Origin: Oxytricha trifallax
Lineage: Eukaryota; Ciliophora; Spirotrichea; Sporadotrichida; Oxytrichidae
Assembly: GCA_000711775.1 (NCBI GenBank)
Contig: ARYC01002000.1
Coordinates: 1-64,000 of the forward strand
Length of the DNA stretch: 64,000 bases
Direction: 5' to 3'
The notes under the pieces are model-generated. The model was not told the DNA's origin, did no database searches, and worked only from the letters and a program-made list of their open reading frames with translations. The first letter of the stretch is position 1. Each line of letters starts with the position of its first letter. Position numbers and translations under genes: made by a program. This document shows, piece by piece, positions 49,521 through 60,390 of the stretch.

Positions 49521-50535
49521 ATTATTAATCTAGTATAATCAAAATGAGGAGTTAGTTAAGAATTAATAAAAAAAGAATTCAAATATGATTATGGTCTTAA
49601 CTAATTTGATTACTATTTTTTAAACAGTCGCCATTTCGAATTAATATCATGTGTTTATTTAACAATAATACATTTAATTAATCAAACATGGAGAATTATG
49701 ATATTTAATTTTTTTTAACTTTTCCAAATCATTTGTATTTTAGGGCATCGAACTAGTTGTTGCTGTTTTCTCATTCACCATTCCTAGAATAAAAATTTTA
49801 GATATCTTCATCATATCTTCAGGGTATCTTCAGGATATCTTCCTCAAAAAACAAAAAGTAAAAATAAATGGAGTTTTGAAATAATATCAATAGCATTAAC
49901 AGCAGCAATAGCAATAATAGCACTAATTTAACTAAAATCATGAAAAATTAAAGTCTGGGGATTTTTCCCAAGAAATCCAAGTCTTAAAAAAATTGTAGTT
50001 TAAAGACCTAATGATGAAGATGATATTTATGATCAAGATGATGAATATGAAAAAAAAACACTGGTTTTTAATATTTTGAAATTCCAAGAGAATTTCAAAC
50101 AGACTTTAATTTTTCATGATTTTAGTTAAATTAGTGCTATTATTGCTATTGCTGCTGTTAATGCTATTGATATTATTTCAAAACTCCATTTATTTTTACT
50201 TTTTGTTTTTTGAGGAAGATATCCTGAAGATTCCCTGAAGATATGATGAAGATATCTAAAAATTTTTTTCTAGGAATGGTGAATGAGAAAACAGCAACAA
50301 CTAGTTCGATGCCTTAAAATACAAATGATTTGGAAAAGTTAAAAAAAATTAAATATCAGAATTCTCCATGTTTGATTAATTAAATGTATATTGTTAAATA
50401 AACACATGATATTAATTCGAAATGGCGACTGTTTAAAAAATAGTAATCAAATTAGTTAAGACCATAATCATATTTGAATTCTTTTTTTATTAATTCTTAA
50501 CTAACTCCTCATTTTGATTATACTAGATTAATAAT
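49521..50535. mobile_element. 1-kb palindromic insertion inside TBE copy 3
   Basis: Arms 49521-49957 and 50100-50535 are almost perfect inverted copies (about 437 bp), starting ATTATTAATCTAGTATAATC, with a 142-bp unpaired centre. The arms contain (GCA/ATA)-rich triplet stretches. It is absent from the equivalent place of TBE copy 2, so it is an insertion. No coding capacity. Confidence 0.75.
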
Positions 50536-51053
50536 GAATTTTCAAATTATAATATATAGAATTCTGGATTCTAATATTTAAAAAACCTTCTATTAAATAT
50601 GGGCATCTTATAGGAGGTCAACCCTGCAAAGATACGTGGAGAAAGTTCGCAGAAGCTGTAACAAACTTCAGAGATGGAGCTCCATTTTTATCAATTTTGT
50701 TCCATTAAATTAGTACTAAATTTGTTTAAATTTAATTAGTACCGGTACTAAATCCGTTTAAGTTTAATTGGTACCAATTTAATAGTACCAAAACTCAATT
50801 AGTACCAAGTTTTAATCCAGTGAGGTTTTAATGGAAAAGTTCCAATCTGGTTTAAAACTTAATTGGTAGCAGTACAGAATCAAAATTATTAAGAGTAAAA
50901 TTACGAAAATTATACTTATAAACTGAGTATAAATATGAACTCTAATACCTGAGAATCAACCATTATTACTGCAGTGCTAACTCCAGTACAGAGTTATTAT
51001 AACTAGAGTGGTTATTAGAGCTTTATTAAAGAAATTTAAATTTGAATATAAAC

Positions 51054-52496
51054 ATGGCGGCTAACTTAAATCGTAAAGCAGTTTCTCTTGGCACTGGTTA
51101 ATCATAGCTATACTTTGGCCCAACTAAAAAGCCAGAAATTATTTATGCTGAGAGGGAGGTAGAGCTAAGAGGTCTTGAGTTAGAATCAGAAGTTTTTATA
51201 ATTTAAATATAAAGCTATAAAGGTAGAGCAGAGGTAGGGGTTTAAACTTAAATTGATTATGTTGAGGAGCTAAAAGAACAGCAACCAATCGAAAAGATAA
51301 AAATATATTAATGTGAAGACTGCTAGAATCATTTCTCAACTGAACAAACCTTGAAGAGACACCTTAAAGAGGTACACTCTGGCAAAACATTTCAAGCATT
51401 AAAAGGTAGATGGTAGGTATTAGTGTACGACATGCTTGAAATTATATACTCACTCAGCTAAAGTTAAAAGGCATATGCAAAAGCATCACCTCAGTGAGTT
51501 CTAGATTGAAGATTAAGAGACTTAAAAACTAATACCTGTCAATAGAAAGTTTAGTACTCTTGAATCATAAATAGAGCAGCAGGAGAAACTCAAGAGGCAG
51601 AAGCGATTTAAATCAAGGAATAACCAGTAGGCAATATAATCTCAACATGCTTCTAAGCGAAAGCTATGAATATACTAGAATTAAATACAGTTGATCTCAG
51701 CAATTTTATTAAGAACTTCTTGAATTAAACGTGCCTGCAAAAGCAAATATTATAGTAGTTAGTGAGTATGCATGCAAGGTGTATCCCTACAGTTATCTTC
51801 TTAAGGTACAACAGTATTAGAACGAGTTTTCCAATAAATACATGGTTCTTAGAGAGGTCTAGAGAAAATATTGCAAGAATTTGCTTAAGCTCGATGGAGT
51901 TATTTTGAGCTATGGTTTCATGGCACTAAGGTTAAAGAAACTCGAAATGACTCTGAGAGATTATCTCTATCATAATCGATACCCGATGATTTAAACGATA
52001 TACTTTCAGATATGATAAAGGGTTTCAAGGAATTGCATGAACTTGGATATGTTCATAGGGATTTGAAGCCTGAAAATGTAATATTGATTCTCTGCACATT
52101 AGAAGTAGCTGTAATCGATTTCAATAGAGCATTTAGACAAGATATCGTTACTTTAGTATAGGTACTTTGGACTCCCGGATAATTCCAAATAAGAGAGAAG
52201 TGGACAAATGGTTCTGTCTAATGGGATATTTGGGCAGTAGCTGCATAAATACTAGAAAGTGATAAGGAAAGTATGTCTTACTTTGGTACTAAACATGAAA
52301 AGCAATCAATAAGTTTGGCTCAGAAACAAATAAAGTAAGAAAATTTCTGCAAGGAAATTATAAGAATAGTAGAGATGGTAATTTTGAAAGCTCCAAACTA
52401 TCCTCGATAAACATTAATGACATTCTAGATCCACTAGAGAGAGCATATTTAAAGAGATACAAAAAAATTAAAGATAAGCATATAATATTTGTTTGA
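51054..52496 (+). pseudogene. TBE 57-kD protein: two C2H2 fingers plus kinase-like domain
   Basis: ATG 51054 (MAANLNRKAVSLGTGQSQ). Finger 1 is YQCEDCQNHFSTEQTLKRH with a spaced second His (51308-51375). Finger 2, after a shift, is CTTCLKLYTHSAKVKRHMQKH (51428-51490). The kinase part has IIVVSEYACKVYPYSY, ELGYVHRDLKPENVIL (about 52037-52085) and VIDFNRAF (DFN instead of DFG), then WTNGSVQWDIWAVAA. Frameshifts occur near 51420, 51665 and 51990; stop TGA 52494-52496. The best-preserved finger pair of the TBE copies. The kinase keeps HRD and Lys-Pro-Glu-Asn, so it may be catalytic in intact elements. Confidence 0.8.
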
Positions 52497-52640
52497 ATTA
52501 ATAACACTAATACTCATTAAATATCCATTAAATTCACATAAAACCTGCATTTTGTCTACTAACCCAAATAAGACCTCAACTACACCCTACAAATCATTGC
52601 ACTTATAAACCTCACCTGGGGTTTTGAGGTTTAGAGAGGC

Positions 52641-53255
52641 TACAATTTCCCCTAAGGCCAATTTATAGGCACTAAGAAGCATCAGAGACAAGCTAAACAC
52701 CTACGAATGCTAGTGAAATCAGATGTCAGAAAGGTCAACAATATCTCCGCACAGGTGGCTCAGCAAATAATATGTGATATGGTTGAATTAAATATATGCT
52801 ATTCATACTAACCTCCTCATTGTATAGTGAGAATGTACTGTGATCTACATTAAGAAAATAATATAAAACAATAAATAATTTAAATTAATTAAATTATAAT
52901 ATTATTTTAAATTAAAATTTAGCAAGGTACAAATGGCTAGATTTTATTGTTAATTTTAGTTTGTTATATATGAAAAGATTTTAATTTAAAATAATATTAT
53001 AATTTAATTAATTTAAATTATTTATTGTTTTATATTATTTTCTTAATGTAGATCACAGTACATTCTCACTATACAATGAGGAGGTTAGTATGAATAGCAT
53101 ATATTTAATTCAACCATATCACATATTATTTGCTGAGCCACCTGTGCGGAGATATTGTTGACCTTTCTGACATCTGATTTCACTAGCATTCGTAGGTGTT
53201 TAGCTTGTCTCTGATGCTTCTTAGTGCCTATAAATTGGCCTTAGGGGTAATTGTA
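52641..53255. mobile_element. 615-bp palindromic element next to the TBE end
   Basis: Arms 52641-52920 and 52976-53255 are almost perfect inverted copies with a 55-bp centre, starting TACAATTWCCCCTAAGGCC. Each arm, read inward, has an open frame with KHQRQAKHLRMLVKSD and then NISAQVAQQIICDMVE, helical and slightly reminiscent of a histone fold, but too short to judge. Confidence 0.7.
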
Positions 53256-53299
53256 CTAACTGTAGGAACTCAGATATCATAATCTCTCATTAATAAGCT

Positions 53300-53420
53300 A
53301 TTACCCGGTACAAGTATCTAGTTACGTGGACCTGAATATCTGTTACTCTATCAGATTATCTTGTAATTTTTATCGGAGTATCAAGTTACACTTGCTGGAG
53401 TATCTAGTTACGTTTGCTCA
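53300..53420 (+). repeat. Short degenerate repeat GAGTATCWAGTTAC
   Basis: Copies near 53308, 53375 and 53397, in the stretch between the palindrome and the B ORF. They may be subterminal binding motifs. Confidence 0.4.
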
Positions 53421-53492
53421 TATCTTTACTTCACCGAGGAGATCGGTAAATATCACACCTCTGGTCCACTATTTTACTCCCTCTGAAGTTGC

Positions 53493-53993
53493 TCATGTAA
53501 ATCTCATTGCGACACAATATTGTTACTGTAGTGGGACACTACCAAGAATACCAACAGGTCGTATAAAATTCATACAGATTTAGGCCAAATCCTTTTGGGA
53601 TGCTTTTTCTGTTCTGAAGACACTCCGTGAACTATAGTAATCAGTGGTATCATTCATTGTGAAACCGTAGATAACACTTTCTGTATGCTTGCTATTGAAT
53701 TCTGGTGCATTTGAGACGTCATAAATTATAGTATTGATTCGCAAAACCTCTTTCCCCAGCTAAAAAATGTTTAATATAGTACATAAAGGTATTGGTCCAC
53801 TCTGCTTATGTGCGAGAGGAGAATAGTTGTGCTCAATAAGAATAATCGCGAGAACTGGTTTTTAAATTTCCAGGTTGTTATTGTGGGGAAACGTGAGTAA
53901 ATAACAGACAGTATCTTCTTTCGTAATAAAGTAGGTCATTCTATAACCTACCTATCTTATCCAGATGAACTTGTGAGAGCCCTGACATCTCAT
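53493..53993 (-). CDS. Unknown protein of element B
   Basis: ATG 53993 to TGA 53493-53495, 166 residues; the frame is open upstream to about 54152, inside the right arm. Well-mixed composition: MTYFITKEDTVCYLLTF, RINTIIYDVSNAPEF, VIYGFTMNDTTDYYSSRSVF. G+C about 42%, above the flanks. It is the only long frame that belongs to B itself, so it is a candidate for B's mobility or accessory protein, but no transposase motif is visible. Confidence 0.45.
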
Positions 53994-54079
53994 CAGAAAC
54001 TGTAGTTGCGTCTACTAGTCCTCAATTGTTGTGCAATTTTATGATCCTTTGTGAATGATTGATACTGCATCTTGAAGTC

Positions 54080-54843
54080 GATGATTGTTCGTCGGTACTC
54101 TAGATTGATAAGAATCAGTTTACCTTGTGCGAGTTTCTATATCGAGCTCTTCTCATTATACGGTAAGTTGTGTCTTTTGGTATCTCATTTAAAGTGATGC
54201 AATTGAACTTTGTTTAGATTGATATGACTCGCTACCTCTTGAGGACATTGGTATCGTGAGCACTTTACTATTCTTGGTGCAGGTTACTGATTCCCGATCC
54301 ATTAACAACCAGCTTAGATAAGCACTGAGAATAATTATGCTGCATCCAAGTTCAAGCTCAATTGCCTCACTATCTTGATACTTTCAGTAGCTCAGTATGT
54401 CATTCATCTCGTTGACCTAGCTTGTTCATTCAGGAAGTAGGACAATATTTTACATTTTTTAAATATAAATAATTGTTTCACTTCCGCTATTATTATAGTT
54501 CAAATGAAATTTCTATTAAATGAATATTCATATTTAAAAGTATTATAGTTTATTCATCAATATAAAATAATATATAATTAAAACATAAAATTATTAAAAC
54601 ATTTAATTTTCTATTTAGATATTGAAAACTAGATAATAATAACTATAATACTTTTAAACATGAACATTCATTTATCAGAAATTTCATTTGAACTATATTA
54701 ACTTTTTGGACATATGAATAAATTAATTAATATTTTTAGTACTCACTCTATCTCGAAATGGGCATAATTTCGAGATTGAGTAGTTTTTAATATATTTAAA
54801 TAAATTAACATTAAAATAGTGTAAGTAAATTGTGTATTTTAAT
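54080..54843 (-). repeat. Right terminal inverted repeat of element B
   Basis: Pairs with 47446-47900 and, for its outer ~130 bp (54710-54843), with 40518-40639. This split pairing proves that element A inserted into B's left arm. Confidence 0.75.
54498..54693. mobile_element. 196-bp MITE with TA duplication
   Basis: Inverted ends of about 50 bp (GTTCAAATGAAATTTC... and the reverse), flanked by TA (54496-54497 and 54694-54695). The left arm of B at 47460-47490 shows the uninterrupted site. Confidence 0.8.
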
Positions 54844-54892
54844 TTATAATTCGTATTTCTAAACAAATTTTACTCAATGTAAATTGGCAATC

Positions 54893-55963
54893 ATGGATGG
54901 TGAATAAAAAGCTTGCGTTGTAGAAGGAAGTTTTGGAGCAGATGGAGCATCATTTGTCTTATGTAATAGGTAACCGTTAAGGCAAGCTGTAACTTGCTAA
55001 AAGATTCCACCATCATTTCTAGAGTAGCTTTAGCTCTGGGAAAATAAGGAAGGATATCCAAACTTTACGATGATAATGTTCAAGAGCAATGCAAGCCATT
55101 TGCTTAATTCTAGGGCGCTTTTACTGGAAGACGGTAACGGCAGGGATATGTGTATGGCAATAGTACAGAAATCCAATACACTAATTTTAAACCAAGTAAA
55201 TAGCATATAATTCCTAACGTGTCAATGCTAATTACCTCCCCTTGTCAAAAGATCTCTCTCATATAACCCGTAAGCTAATTCTGAATAAGAATCTCAAAAG
55301 ACACACTGATTTTAGCAATTCCATGTGGCAATATTTAAATCCTTTAATTATAAGAATACCGAGTTACTTGGGTTTGGAGGGGCTGACTAATCATTATCAT
55401 TTCTAATAATAATCAGAAAATCTGAGAACCACATCACGCATTATATTTAGATATTTGCACTAAATTAATATACTTATCCTAGCAACTGTTTAAATTGTTT
55501 GTATTTACCTAGAATTGAATAATGCTCGTTAAAGCTTAAAAGCTCAAACACATGCTCATACCAAACCAATTAATTCCAAATAAAGATTTAAAACTCATAA
55601 GCTCTCCTTTCCTATATGTATATATCAAATTTCCACTCAATTTTTACATTCGCATTAGTATGCTACTCTATTTAAGATAATGGCGTTAAGTAAATCACAT
55701 TGAACGTTGAGGATTAGACATTCACATTTAAGAAGAAAATGGGTAAAAACAAACTTGGAGTTTATTACTTTAAAATGTGTAGTATACAGCAGTCTTTTCC
55801 ATCAGAAAGACAAATAATTCATCTCGAAATGAAAAGACACATTATGCTTTGGATTAAAGATTAACTCTTAGAATTTAATGAAGGTAATTAGCTTTAAACA
55901 AGAGTTCATAAATATCAGATATTAAATTATTGCTTATTCAAACTCTAACTTAATAGGGGATGA
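54893..55963 (+). CDS. Unknown protein, 356-codon frame with one TGA
   Basis: ATG 54893 (MDGEQKACVVEGSFGADGAS) lies 50 bp right of element B. The frame runs to TGA 55307 and, without any shift, on to TGA 55961-55963. The N-terminal third has about 42% G+C and a convincing composition (QAVTCQKIPPSFLEQLQLW, LLLEDGNGRDMCMAIVQ). The last part (YYFKMCSIQQSFPSERQI, KRHIMLWIKDQLLEFNEG) is also protein-like; the middle is AT-rich and weaker. No family recognised; probably a transposon gene or germline gene. Confidence 0.45.
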
Positions 55964-56114
55964 TTCTCTTAATTAGTTCGTTGACCAAAATTATCACATG
56001 CTAAAAGAAGTCCTTCCTGTCAGTTCTCAGATGCTATTCTTCTTCTTTGGTCTCTTCACACTCTTGGCGAGTGCGACGGCGCTTCGATTTGGGCTTCAAT
56101 AGATAAACGGCCAT
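55938..56114 (-). CDS. Small basic protein, unknown
   Basis: ATG 56114 to TGA 55938-55940, 58 residues: KPKSKRRRTRQECEETKEEE, then a helix (FFQHVIILVNELIKRI). It overlaps tail-to-tail with the plus-strand frame above by 26 bp. The nuclear-localisation-like Lys/Arg run suggests a DNA-associated role. Confidence 0.35.
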
Positions 56115-56499
56115 AATTTTGTAGCTACAATGATATAAATTTAAATTCCTAAAATTACAAGAAACTATCATACACTAATTGAATGCTTGCGCGAAGACAG
56201 GGCGAAGCTATACTCCTAAAGACCAATTCTCCACTTTTCTTTATAACTGCTTTTACCAAGCCTATTAAATCATTTCTTGCAGCTAATCTGGAATAATTGT
56301 GTATAGGATGTCTCCTATCCATTGTTTGTCTATTTTCTTCCAGTCACGTGGAAAGGACAAGTGGCTCATAACTTATTCATAATATTGGTCTAGATTTAGA
56401 AGATCCATTATAGTGAAGCCTTCCCAAATTTGGAATAACAGAAACTTTAACAGATTTCCGGGAGATGTACTGGGAGAATAAACAGTTTATAAATCTCAA

Positions 56500-57240
56500 A
56501 GTAACCTTACATTCTTATCACCCTTAAGAATCTCACTAATAAAATAGAAATTTGCTGACGAGATATTCGGCAAGTGCGCCAAGCAATCTTGGGACAAAAA
56601 GATATATAAATCTTTCTTGCTTTACAACTTAGTCTTCAGGTCTAAGAAATCAATTGACTATTAGTTCATTTATTCTAATGAATAACTCTACGATTAATTT
56701 GACTGGAAGTTTAATTAAAATGACTCATGAATCTATGATGTTTGTGGAGAGGGTGATATTTTTTTTATAATTCATACCATTAAGAACAAAATTTTGTTTA
56801 AAAGGAAATCACTATAGAGAATTCCTATCAAATTAAGAGGATATCCTTGCGAACTAAAATGAAAAACTTCAACTCCCAACCATAACCAATTGAGTACTAC
56901 TAAATAAACCTAATGCTGCATTGATAATAGAACTATAACCTAAAAGTATATCAATTTGATTAAGTTTCTAACCTTCAAAACTTTGTGGGAGAATACTTTT
57001 AAATTAACCAAGTTGATATGCTGTCACCTCGATCACCCCGGATTAGTGATTCTGAGCACCCATTACATTAACTCCCTAATTACGAACAAGGAGCAATTTC
57101 CCAAAGCATACCATCAAGCTAATGATAATAATAATAGATATAATTCATCGACTCCAAATCAATTGTTGTACAAGCAGTTTGGCATCAAACTGGACTCGCC
57201 GGCATGATAGGATTGCCAGCTATTAGTAACTTTGCTGTAA
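56500..57240 (+). CDS. Coding-like stretch, unknown
   Basis: Frames on the plus strand include IFGKCAKQSWDKKIYKSFLL (56570-56640) and, from 56956, LTFKTLWENTFKLTKLICCH and YKQFGIKLDSPA. A Tc1-type transposase follows downstream, so this may be an upstream accessory gene of the same element. Confidence 0.3.
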
Positions 57241-57499
57241 TGACTATTAAATATCTTGACTGTATTGATAATGGAATACTACAGGATGATGGCTTTGCTG
57301 TTCAACGAGATTTACAATAAACTCATCAGATTAACACAAATAATCCTTTGATCAATATGATTAGAGAATTGGGATATAGAATTATATTAATACTTATATT
57401 ACGCACAACCAGAAACTCGCATTAACTCACAAATGCCCAGCACTTGAACACGTAGATAGAGACAAGAAAATAATAGGATAATGAAACTTTTCAAGGAAG

Positions 57500-58450
57500 G
57501 GCATTAAAGCTCTTGAATCGCCTCCATCTTTGGTATTTAAGAGATTGTTGTAGAAAAGCTATTAATGAAAAAAAATAGAACACTAAAGCTAAACAACCAA
57601 AAGTAACAGTTCAACAAAATTAAACCCTCAAACTAAAAGATCATTACAATAAATAATAGAGACTATGAGGCAATCTGGAGTTGTCATTACATCTAAGATT
57701 ATTCAGGAACAACTTAAGAATGAACAAGGCTTAAATGACACAAAGTATCATGTAATAAAGTATTTAAGGCATCTTTGGGCCTCTCATACCTTAAAGCGAT
57801 TTAGATTACACTCAAATATAAATCAATCATTTCGAATTTATCGCTACAACTAGCGATGGCTGAGTATATTCGTGCTCTTTATCCTGGTAAATTATAATAA
57901 ATATGGATGGGACTATAGTATAGAGCACCGACAATCGTAACTATACTTGGGCCCCACCAGGAACTACAACTATTTTGGCAGATTCCAGGAGTATGAGAAG
58001 ATTCTCTATTACAGCTGCTGTTTGCAGCAATGGGTAGCTGTTGTTTACCGTGAATAATGGAACTACTAAAAGCTTGACTTTCATCTATTTCATGATATTG
58101 TTGGTGAAACACCTGTGCAAGCTTTACCTATGGTAGTACTCTAATTATCTGATCATTTTGGACAATGCACCATACCATAAAAGCTCCGTCACATTAGAGG
58201 TTATTAGAAAGATGGGATTGCCAATTAATTTCTTAACCCATACTAGTTTGATCTCGCACCAGTGAAGCAAGTCTTTGGCTACATCAAATAGCGGGATCTG
58301 AAAGAATCAAGATGACCAATATCAACAAAGTAATATATTCAATGGTAATTATTTATTACTATGAGGTAGATCTCAAAATATATGCAATATATGGAGTTCT
58401 ATATCTCAAACATTTATGAAAAATAATAGAGAATTGATAAATTAAAATGA
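57500..58450 (+). pseudogene. Tc1/mariner-like transposase
   Basis: Helix-turn-helix region: RQSGVVITSKIIQEQLKNEQ and DTKYHVIKYLRHLW (57668-57780), typical of Tc1-type N-termini. Catalytic part: IILDNAPYHKSSVTLEVIRK (58152-58205) with the second Asp, then after shifts DLAPVKQVFGYIKQRDLKES (58252-58310), where the expected Glu of DLAPVE is Lys. The C-terminus ISTKQYIQW...RIDKLK ends at TGA 58448-58450. Frameshifts and the Glu-to-Lys change indicate a dead copy. Confidence 0.65.
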
Positions 58451-58467
58451 AATAGATTAAAAATAAA

Positions 58468-58700
58468 ATGGAAACAATATATAGAGATGCAGGTGGAGCA
58501 GTTACACTCACGAAAATGTAAGTTACAAAAACAAATCTTACACTTTAATTTATATAGGAGTAGTACCTGTTCAGTCTCGATGAAGGTTTGGATGAAAAAT
58601 TCTAATCTTGTTTCTAATGACCAAAGTTTGATTGTGAATTGTTGTTGCTCATCAGTAAGTTGATTGATTAGATTTCATGACTAGGCTGTTCTATTAGTTA
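58468..58700 (+). CDS. Short-exon/mini-intron gene start, copy 2 of 3
   Basis: ATG 58468 opens METIYRDAGGAVTLTK; the exon ends at 58517, followed by a 40-nt GT-AG intron (58518-58557). Exon 2 reads in phase (SSTCSVSMKVWMKNSNLVSN) until a TGA near 58660. It starts 18 bp after the transposase stop. Conservation of exon 1 and intron position in three copies is the main evidence. Confidence 0.5.
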
Positions 58701-59284
58701 ATATTACATTTTGTTTTATAGGCTTTCGATTAAATATTTTAATTTTGCATTTCAATTTATCGATTCTCTATTATTTTTCATAATTGATATGACTTGGCTC
58801 CAAGCAGCATTTCAAAGAGCCATAATAACGGCTTTGAAACACTTGAGTTTTTAAGACGTGTGATGTAATCCTTTTTGTAAGTATGAATCCAGTAACCTTG
58901 CAAATTCTTGTAAGATTCAAAGTTTCTTGAATCATCTTTATTTAATCGTGAAGATCACTTGGCTATCCAGGAGATGAGAAGTCACTGGGGTCTTGGCTAT
59001 TCCTTCGAGTGGTGCTAAAACTGCCCAAGGTGGATAGTAAATGAAAAAGTTACGTTGGTATCAATCATTCTTGTAAGTTTACATTGTTTCAATAATTAGA
59101 TCTTATATTCAAATCAACCATTAAAAGCTGGCTCAAATATTCAACAGCTTAATTACCAATCTAATTTAGTTTTAGTCTTAATTGGTTTTAATTTTCATTC
59201 TTAAATTAGAGTTCTAAAAAAAAAATTAAAAAAGAAAAAAGTCTAAAGCTTCTAAGTATTAAAATAATTAAAAATTTAAGTAAG

Positions 59285-60305
59285 AGCAACTACAATGTGG
59301 TAGAAGCAAGATACTGGATGCACGCAAATCAGAAAATGAGTTAGAATACTTGATTAGACGGGAAACGTATGGATCAAAGTACAAGAGTTGGATACCTGAA
59401 TCAAACTTAGTCGGGGATTGGGCAAAAGATGAAGCTGAGGAATTTTTAATTGATAAAAAATTTGAGCTGATTGATGTCAAGGTCTATTAACAAAAATGCA
59501 CCGCCCGCCACAAAACTCCTCAAAAAGGCAAGTATGTTGTTCACTATGACACGATAGCAACAATATCTGAAAAGATATAAAAATTTCAAGATAAAAAATC
59601 AAGCACTTTCCCTCCTAATTTTAAGTAATGAGGAAAACAGAGTTTTGTAGCTATAGAGGAATTGTAGAGGGGAGACAATTCATTCCCAAATGTTGGAAAA
59701 TATGACGAAGATGATGATGATAAAGATAGCAACTCACTGTACATTATTCCAGAGCTAAGTGACTATCAGTGCACCTTCCTCAACTTCTCTGGAGAATATG
59801 AAAATAAGTTAACCTACAAATATTTCAGTAATTTAAACATCGATTATGGTTCAATGATTTTACAAACAAGGAAGAGTTCGTTTGAGGGGCATATAAGCAG
59901 ATTATCAAATAATTTAAGACCACCCATTTGTATGCTGAGGAAGGTCAACAGTTGCCTTGGAATGATATCTTTAAGAAAGCATATTGGCATCCGGGGAAAC
60001 ATGACTAATCTACTATCACGTGCTTTATAACCGCAAGCAATATGGTTGCTGGTGGAGCTCTAAATTATTCTTCTTAAAAGTTTCATGCACTCTATGTATC
60101 AAGAACTCACATGTCTAATAAAAGAAAGATGCAGATGCCTTGGGATGAAGATAACAGTACAAGAACCTTCCATTTCTATTCTACGGCCCTAATATCGATT
60201 AAGGGTGTAGTCCAATTTTTACATGCCATTTAAGGTGATATCCTTCCTAATATGAAGGTTAATCTACACCAATGGTGGTGGGATCCTGGAGACCGATAAC
60301 CTTGA
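59285..60305 (+). pseudogene. Chromodomain protein with acidic linker and unknown C-terminal domain
   Basis: After a one-base shift near 59310 (NYNVVEAR), the frame reads LDARKSENELEYLIRRETYG, then SKYKSWIPESNLVGDW, then AEEFL. This is a chromodomain pattern (aromatic strand, E-Y-L-(V/I)-(K/R), W-(E/I)-P-x-x-N-L). An Asp-rich linker (YDEDDDDKDSN) follows. Then, in another frame, comes a well-composed domain (LPWNDIFKKAYWHPGKHDQS, MPWDEDNSTRTFHFYSTAL, NLHQWWWDPGDRQP) to TGA 60303-60305. Chromodomains bind methylated histones and guide DNA elimination in ciliates, and also occur in transposon proteins. Two or three frame changes, which could be IESs or decay. Confidence 0.55.
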
Positions 60306-60390
60306 TAGCAAATTCATAATTTAAAATATGGTGATATCTACCAAACTTGAAATGGATTTACAATTTATAAAAGGAAATAAATAATTAGAA

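Larger units (their letters stand above)
48100..52634 (+). mobile_element. TBE transposon, copy 3
   Basis: Gene order: transposase (plus), 22-kD (minus), 57-kD (plus), then the terminal block GGGGTTTTGAGGTTTAG (52618-52634), a degraded G4T4G4T4G. The left end, with the N-terminal half of the transposase, is missing. A 1-kb palindrome (49521-50535) is inserted between the 22-kD and 57-kD genes. The copy lies inside element B. Confidence 0.8.
40518..54843. mobile_element. Element B: large transposon with ~590-bp terminal inverted repeats, host of nested insertions
   Basis: The outermost arms start ATTAAAATACACAATTTACTTACAC at 40518 and, inverted, end at 54843. The left arm is interrupted after 40639 by element A and resumes at 47446, running to about 47900. 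The right arm runs about 54080-54843 and is interrupted by a 196-bp MITE. After removing A and the MITE the arms pair over about 590 bp. The interior holds TBE copy 3, a palindrome and the ORF at 53493-53993. Target duplications are not clear. Confidence 0.75.

Noticed and set aside
52641-53255. Histone gene in the palindrome arms
   Set aside because: The resemblance of the short helical frame to a histone fold is too weak to name.
57879-58112. 77-codon minus-strand ORF
   Set aside because: Lies opposite the transposase catalytic region; no motif on the minus strand.
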